From: VRUE01 sp963805475
GTDB taxonomy: Bacteria > Actinomycetota > Thermoleophilia > Solirubrobacterales > 70-9
DNA length: 64,000 nucleotides
Assembly (NCBI GenBank): GCA_963805475.1
Contig: CAWDUO010000001.1
Location: 162,135 to 226,134, forward strand
Direction of reading: 5' to 3'
This document shows, piece by piece, positions 59,557 through 64,000 of this stretch. Every line of letters begins with the position of its first letter. The stretch's first letter is position 1. The notes under the pieces are model-generated. The model saw only the letters and a list, made by a program, of their open reading frames with translations, was not told where the DNA came from and searched no databases. A program made the position numbers and the translations under genes.

Positions 59557-61185
59557 ATGGAGATCAAGCCCGACGAGATCGCATCGATCCTGCGCGAGAG
59601 GATCGAGGGACTGGACACCGGCAGCGCCGACCTCTCGGAGGTCGGCACCGTGCTCTCGGTGGCCGACGGGATCGCCCGCATCCACGGCCTCGACAACTGC
59701 ATGGCGCTGGAGATGCTCGAGCTGCCGCACGGCGTCACCGGCCTGGCGCTCAACCTCGAGGAGGACAACGTCGGCGCCGTGCTGTTCGGCGAGTGGGACA
59801 AGATCGTCGAGGGCGACACGGTCAAGCGCACCGGCCACCTGCTGCAGATCCCCGTCGGCGAGCAGCTGCTCGGCCGCATGGTCGACCCGCTCGGCCGGCC
59901 GCTCGACGACAAGGGCGAGATCGCGACCTCCCAGACCCGCCCGGCCGAGTTCAAAGCGCCCGGCGTCGTCCAGCGCCAGCCGGTCGAGGAACCGGTGCAG
60001 ACCGGGCTGATGTCGATCGACGGGATGATCCCGATCGGCCGCGGCCAGCGAGAGCTGATCATCGGCGACCGCCAGACCGGCAAGACGGCGATCGCGATCG
60101 ACACGATCATCAACAACAAGGACAAGGACCTGATCTGCGTCTACGTCGCGATCGGCCAGCGGATGTCGACCGTCGTCCAGCTGCGCGAGGTGCTGGAGGA
60201 GAACGGCGCGATGGAGAACACGATCATCGTCGCCGCGCCGGCCGACGAGGCCGCGCCGATCAAGTACATCGCCCCCTACGCGGGCTGCGCGATGGGCGAG
60301 CACTTCCTCTACGACGGCAAGGCGGCGCTCTGCGTCTACGACGACCTGACCAAGCACGCCTACGCGTATCGCCAGATGTCGCTCTTGCTGCGGCGCCCGC
60401 CCGGCCGCGAGGCCTACCCCGGCGACGTCTTCTACCTGCACTCGCGGCTGCTCGAGCGGGCGGTGAAGCTGAACGACGAGCTCGGCGGCGGCTCGCTGAC
60501 GGCGCTGCCGATCATCGAGACGCAGGCCTCCGACGTCTCCGCCTACATCCCGACCAACGTGATCTCGATCACCGACGGCCAGATCTTCCTCGAGTCCGAC
60601 CTGTTCAACTCGGGCGTGCGGCCGGCGATCAACGTCGGCATCTCGGTCTCGCGGGTGGGTGGCAACGCGCAGACCAAGGCGATGAAGAAGGTCGCCGGCA
60701 AACTGCGCCTCGACCTCTCCCAGTACCGCGACCTCGAGGCCTTCGCCCAGTTCGGCTCCGAGCTCGACCCGGAGACGCAGAAGACCCTCAACCGCGGCGC
60801 GCGCCTGGTCGAGATGCTGAAACAGAAAGAGCGCGAACCGCTGGAGATGGCCGACCAGGTAGCCGCGATCTACTCCGGCACCGGCGGCTTCCTCGACCGG
60901 ATCAAGACCGAGCGCGTGGGCGAGTTCCTGCGCGACCTGAAGATCCACCTGCACGCCGAAAAGGCCGACCTGCTGGGGCGGATCGCCGAGACCGGCAAGC
61001 TCGAGGAGGACGACGAGAAGGCGCTGGCCGCGGCGATCGGCGAGTTCGTCGACGACTTCGGCCCCGACTTCGACGAGCACGGCGAGCCGCTGGAGGCGGG
61101 CGAGTCCGATCGCGTCGCGTCGAGCGGCAAGGCCGATGAGCCGAGCGGCGCCGAGCAGACCGAGAAGGAGGCCGCCCCCGCCTGA
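59557..61185 (+). CDS. atpA: ATP synthase F1 subunit alpha
   Basis: 542 residues. The P-loop is GDRQTGKTAIAIDT near residue 169, with the arginine-finger region ISVSRVGGNAQTKAMKKVAGKLRLDLSQYRDLEAFAQFGSELD. The N-terminal beta-barrel (GTVLSVADGIARIHGL) and C-terminal helices are complete. The last ~35 residues (EHGEPLEAGESDR..EQTEKEAAPA) form an acidic disordered tail beyond the usual end, comparable in place to the regulatory alpha extension of mycobacteria but different in sequence. Confidence 0.97.
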   Translation: MEIKPDEIASILRERIEGLDTGSADLSEVGTVLSVADGIARIHGLDNCMALEMLELPHGVTGLALNLEEDNVGAVLFGEWDKIVEGDTVKRTGHLLQIPVGEQLLGRMVDPLGRPLDDKGEIATSQTRPAEFKAPGVVQRQPVEEPVQTGLMSIDGMIPIGRGQRELIIGDRQTGKTAIAIDTIINNKDKDLICVYVAIGQRMSTVVQLREVLEENGAMENTIIVAAPADEAAPIKYIAPYAGCAMGEHFLYDGKAALCVYDDLTKHAYAYRQMSLLLRRPPGREAYPGDVFYLHSRLLERAVKLNDELGGGSLTALPIIETQASDVSAYIPTNVISITDGQIFLESDLFNSGVRPAINVGISVSRVGGNAQTKAMKKVAGKLRLDLSQYRDLEAFAQFGSELDPETQKTLNRGARLVEMLKQKEREPLEMADQVAAIYSGTGGFLDRIKTERVGEFLRDLKIHLHAEKADLLGRIAETGKLEEDDEKALAAAIGEFVDDFGPDFDEHGEPLEAGESDRVASSGKADEPSGAEQTEKEAAPA

Positions 61186-61208
61186 CGGCGGCGCGGGGAC
61201 CTCACACC

Positions 61209-62129
61209 ATGGCCTCCCAGAAGGACGTCAAGAGCCGCATCGCGTCGGTCAAGAACATCAACAAGATCACGCGCGCGATGGAGATGGTCGCGGCGGCGCG
61301 TCTGCGCCGCGCCGAGCAGCGGATCGCGCAGCTGCGCCCCTACGCCCAGGGGATGCGCAAGCTGACCCGCCGCGCCGCCGAGCAGGCGGGCGGCCTGCCG
61401 CGGGTGCCGGTGCTGGTGGAGCGCGAGAACGTCGAGCGGGTCGGGATCGTCCTGATCACCGGCGACCGCGGCCTCGCCGGCGCCTTCAACGCCAACGTCC
61501 TGCGCGACGGCCTGCGGCTGCGCGACGAGTGGGGCGGCAAGGGGGCCGCGACGGCCTTCTCCGCCGTCGGCCGCAAGGGCGTCTCGGCGCTGAGCTTCCG
61601 CAAGCAGGAGGTGCGCACCTCCTACGTCGGGTTCACCGACCGGCCCGGTTTCGCCAACGCGCGCGAGATCGGCGAGGAGCTGACCGCGCGCTACGTCGAC
61701 GAGGAGCTCGACCGGGTCGAGCTGGTCTACAACCGCTACGTCTCGCCGCTGACCCAGCACGTCTGGCGGCAGACGCTGCTGCCGCTCCAGCAGGCTGACG
61801 TGATCGGCGCCGGCGCGGCGGAGGAGGAAGAGGACGCCGAGGAGTCGGCGATCGAGCAGGCCCACAGCCAGGCGCTGTGGGAATACGAGCCGGAGGCCGA
61901 GGACCTGCTCGCCGAGCTGATCCCCGAGTACGTGAACATCTCCGTCTACCGGGCGCTGCTCGAGTCGGCCGCCTCCGAGCTGGGGGCGCGGATGACCGCG
62001 ATGCGCAACGCGGCGGAGAACGCCGAGCAGATGATGGACGACCTGACCCTGGAGATGAACCGGGTGCGGCAGGCGGAGATCACCCAGGAGATCCTCGAGG
62101 TGGTCGCCGGCGCCGAGGCGCTCGGCTAG
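61209..62129 (+). CDS. atpG: ATP synthase F1 subunit gamma
   Basis: 306 residues. The N-terminal helix SRIASVKNINKITRAMEMVAAARLRRAEQRI and the C-terminal helix ELGARMTAMRNAAENAEQMMDDLTLEMNRVRQAEITQEILEVVAGAEAL form the central shaft. Near residues 198-220 an acidic loop (AAEEEEDAEESAIEQ) enlarges the globular domain relative to E. coli; actinobacterial gamma subunits often carry a loop here. Order and spacing are as expected. Confidence 0.95.
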   Translation: MASQKDVKSRIASVKNINKITRAMEMVAAARLRRAEQRIAQLRPYAQGMRKLTRRAAEQAGGLPRVPVLVERENVERVGIVLITGDRGLAGAFNANVLRDGLRLRDEWGGKGAATAFSAVGRKGVSALSFRKQEVRTSYVGFTDRPGFANAREIGEELTARYVDEELDRVELVYNRYVSPLTQHVWRQTLLPLQQADVIGAGAAEEEEDAEESAIEQAHSQALWEYEPEAEDLLAELIPEYVNISVYRALLESAASELGARMTAMRNAAENAEQMMDDLTLEMNRVRQAEITQEILEVVAGAEALG

Positions 62130-62168
62130 GCCGCGAAGACTTCGATCAGAAAGACGAGAAAAGGAACC

Positions 62169-63590
62169 ATGGCTGAGAGCAACGGAACGAATGTGGGACG
62201 GGTCGAGCAGGTGACCGGCGTCGTCGTCGACGCGGTCTTTCCCGACCAGCTGCCGGAGATCTACTCGGCGGTGAAGATCGAGATGGGCGGCAACGGCGAC
62301 GGAGAAGCCAGCGAGCTGGTCTGCGAGGTGCAGCAGCACCTCGGCGACGACCGGGTGCGCACCGTCGCGATGGACTCGACCGACGGCCTGCGGCGCGGCG
62401 ACAAGGTCCTCGACACCGGCGAGCCGATCACCGTGCCGGTCGGCGACGCGACTCTCGGGCGGATCTTCAACCTGCTCGGCGAGCCGATCGACGAAGGCGA
62501 CCCGGTGCAGGCGGCCGAGCGCTGGCCGATCCACCGCCCGGCGCCCAAGGCCTCCGACCTCGCGCCGACGCAGGAGATCCTCGAGACGGGGATCAAGGTG
62601 ATCGACCTGCTCGCCCCCTACGCCAAAGGCGGCAAGGTCGGCTTGTTCGGCGGCGCCGGGGTCGGCAAGACCGTGCTGATCCAGGAGCTGATCCGCAACA
62701 TCGCCGAGGAGCACTCCGGGCTCTCGGCCTTCGTCGGCGTCGGCGAGCGCTCGCGCGAGGGCAACGACCTCTGGCTCGAGATGAAAGAGTCGGGCGTGCT
62801 CGAGAAGACGATGCTCGTCTTCGGCCAGATGAACGAGCCGCCCGGCGCCCGCCTGCGCGTCGCCCTCTCCGGCCTGACGATGGCCGAGTACTACCGCGAG
62901 CAGGGCGGCCAGGACGTGCTGCTGTTCATCGACAACATCTTCCGCTTCGTCCAGGCGGGCTCCGAGGTCTCGGCGCTGCTCGGGCGGATGCCCTCGGCGG
63001 TCGGCTACCAGCCGACGCTGGAGACCGAGATGGGCGGCCTGCAGGAGCGGATCACCTCGACCGAGCGCGGCTCGGTCACCTCGATCCAGGCCGTCTACGT
63101 CCCCGCCGACGACTACACCGACCCGGCGCCGGCGTCGGTGTTCGCCCACCTCAACGCGACCACGGCGCTCTCGCGGTCGATCTCCGAGAAAGGGATCTAC
63201 CCGGCGGTCGACCCGCTCGACTCGAGCTCGACGATCCTCAAGCCCGACGTGGTCGGCGAAGAGCACTACCGGACGGCGACCGAGGTGCAGGAGGTGCTCC
63301 AGCGCTACAAGGAGCTTCAGGACATCATCGCGATCCTCGGCATCGACGAGCTCTCCGACGAGGACAAGCAGACGGTCAGCCGGGCGCGCAAGATCGAGCG
63401 CTTCCTCAGCCAGCCGTTCTTCGTCGCCGAGCAGTTCACCGGCCGCACCGGCGAGTACGTGCCGGTGGCGGAGACGGTGCGCGGCTTCCGCGAGATCCTC
63501 GACGGCGAGCACGACGACCTCTCCGAGGGCGCCTTCTACATGCAGGGCTCGATCGACCAGGTGACCGAGAACGCCAAGGCCGCGGCCTAG
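62169..63590 (+). CDS. atpD: ATP synthase F1 subunit beta
   Basis: 473 residues. P-loop GGAGVGKTVLIQEL near residue 160, catalytic Glu in GVGERSREGNDLW, Walker B region DVLLFIDNIFRFVQAGSEVSALLGRMPSAVGYQPTL, and the DELSEED lever in the form IDELSDEDKQTV. AAAAGGAAC just before the ATG serves as ribosome binding site. All catalytic residues needed for ATP synthesis are visible. Confidence 0.97.
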   Translation: MAESNGTNVGRVEQVTGVVVDAVFPDQLPEIYSAVKIEMGGNGDGEASELVCEVQQHLGDDRVRTVAMDSTDGLRRGDKVLDTGEPITVPVGDATLGRIFNLLGEPIDEGDPVQAAERWPIHRPAPKASDLAPTQEILETGIKVIDLLAPYAKGGKVGLFGGAGVGKTVLIQELIRNIAEEHSGLSAFVGVGERSREGNDLWLEMKESGVLEKTMLVFGQMNEPPGARLRVALSGLTMAEYYREQGGQDVLLFIDNIFRFVQAGSEVSALLGRMPSAVGYQPTLETEMGGLQERITSTERGSVTSIQAVYVPADDYTDPAPASVFAHLNATTALSRSISEKGIYPAVDPLDSSSTILKPDVVGEEHYRTATEVQEVLQRYKELQDIIAILGIDELSDEDKQTVSRARKIERFLSQPFFVAEQFTGRTGEYVPVAETVRGFREILDGEHDDLSEGAFYMQGSIDQVTENAKAAA

Positions 63591-63605
63591 GGAGACGGGG
63601 ACGGG

Positions 63606-64000
63606 TTGGCGGGCGAGACGAAATTCGAGGTCGAGGTCCTCACCCCCGAGGGGGAGGTATTCAGCGGCGAGGTGCGCCAGGTCTCGACCCGCACCGGGGT
63701 CGGCGAGATCGGCATCCTCGCCAACCACGCGCCGCTGCTCGCCTCGCTGCGCCCGGCCGAGCTGCGCCTCTTCGAGGGCGACGGCGAGCCGCGCCGCTAC
63801 GCCCAGGCGCACGGCTGGCTGCAGGTCTTCGGCAACCGCGCCCGCCTGCTGCTCGAGGAGGCGATCGCCCCCGAGGACCTCGACGCGGCGACGCTCAAAG
63901 AGCAGCTAGCCGACGCCGAGCAGCGCCTCGCCGACTCCGAGGACCACACCGGCAAGCGCGCCCGCGCGCTCAAAGACCGCACCCGCGCCGAAGCCTTCCT
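63606..64000 (+). CDS. atpC: ATP synthase F1 subunit epsilon (3' end outside window)
   Basis: TTG start at 63606 after GGAGACGGGGACGGG; 131 codons are visible and no stop is reached. The N-terminal beta-sandwich is typical: FEVEVLTPEGEVFSGEVRQVSTRTGVGEIGILANHAPLLASLRPAELRLF, followed by the C-terminal helical hairpin (DLDAATLKEQLADAEQRLADSED), the part that can inhibit ATP hydrolysis. It completes the operon in the order IBEFHAGDC. Confidence 0.93.
   Translation, partial: MAGETKFEVEVLTPEGEVFSGEVRQVSTRTGVGEIGILANHAPLLASLRPAELRLFEGDGEPRRYAQAHGWLQVFGNRARLLLEEAIAPEDLDAATLKEQLADAEQRLADSEDHTGKRARALKDRTRAEAF

Overview
The window is GC-rich (around 70% by eye) with tightly packed genes, many 4-bp ATGA/GTGA overlaps and frequent GTG/TTG starts. 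The gene set points to an actinobacterium, most likely class Thermoleophilia (Solirubrobacterales-like). It has the actinobacterial order rpmE-DUF1385-prfA-prmC-sua5-(glyA)-wecA-atpIBEFHAGDC, a GH57 enzyme paired with a GT4 glycosyltransferase, a two-subunit methylmalonyl-CoA mutase with MeaB, and type IV pilus genes in what should be a one-membrane cell. The taxonomic call is inference from gene content and order.

Layout. 1-5.1 kb: end of a large surface-type protein, prepilin peptidase, pilM, a frameshifted pilN, pilO and a membrane protein in the pilP position. 5.2-14.6 kb: HxlR regulator, a large unknown protein, two tandem ArsA/GET3-like ATPases divergent from a ParA-like ATPase, ftsZ with a long N-terminal extension, gamma-glutamyltransferase and a class III nucleotide cyclase. 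14.6-20.97 kb: two SAM methyltransferases, GH57 and GT4 polysaccharide enzymes, a hexapeptide acyltransferase, meaB and a PRC-barrel protein. 20.97-23.8 kb: a lower-GC restriction-modification pair (MamI-like endonuclease and a type I-like N6-adenine methylase), probably acquired. 23.9-27.5 kb: Met/His-rich lipoprotein, a DipZ-type thiol-disulfide protein and a two-component system. 27.5-41 kb: acyl-CoA and electron-transfer metabolism (acyl-CoA dehydrogenase, aldehyde dehydrogenase, leucyl aminopeptidase, thiolase, mutase subunits, etfBA, ETF-quinone oxidoreductase), with a Fic protein inserted. 41-46.2 kb: DMT permease, sugar aminotransferase, a fused epimerase-glycosyltransferase and a polysaccharide deacetylase. 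46.5-64 kb: translation factors, glyA, an exopolysaccharide block (DUF354, sugar transferase, asparagine synthase, WecA-like transferase) and the complete F1Fo ATP synthase operon, cut off inside atpC.

The most unusual feature is a dense set of palindromic (hairpin) elements, at least fifteen in 64 kb. Six lie inside protein-coding genes and keep the frame: an unknown gene at 5.65 kb, ftsZ, ggt, a DMT permease, a DegT aminotransferase and prmC. Most of the rest fill short intergenic gaps, some exactly. They fall into sequence families. One has conserved arms (TTCCGCTGTTCC..., four copies); one occurs both in a gene and between genes (GCGTTCGC..TTTGT); two others have unrelated arms but share the same apical loop (TCTGATTC in three copies, GTCCGAGAT in two). 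This resembles the Rickettsia palindromic elements in inserting into genes, but a conserved loop with variable arms is different and may be a new kind of element.

Four genes carry a total of five single-base frameshifts (pilN twice, the DipZ-like gene, the Fic gene and the histidine kinase gene). All are easily repaired by one base, so assembly or sequencing error is a serious alternative to true gene decay.
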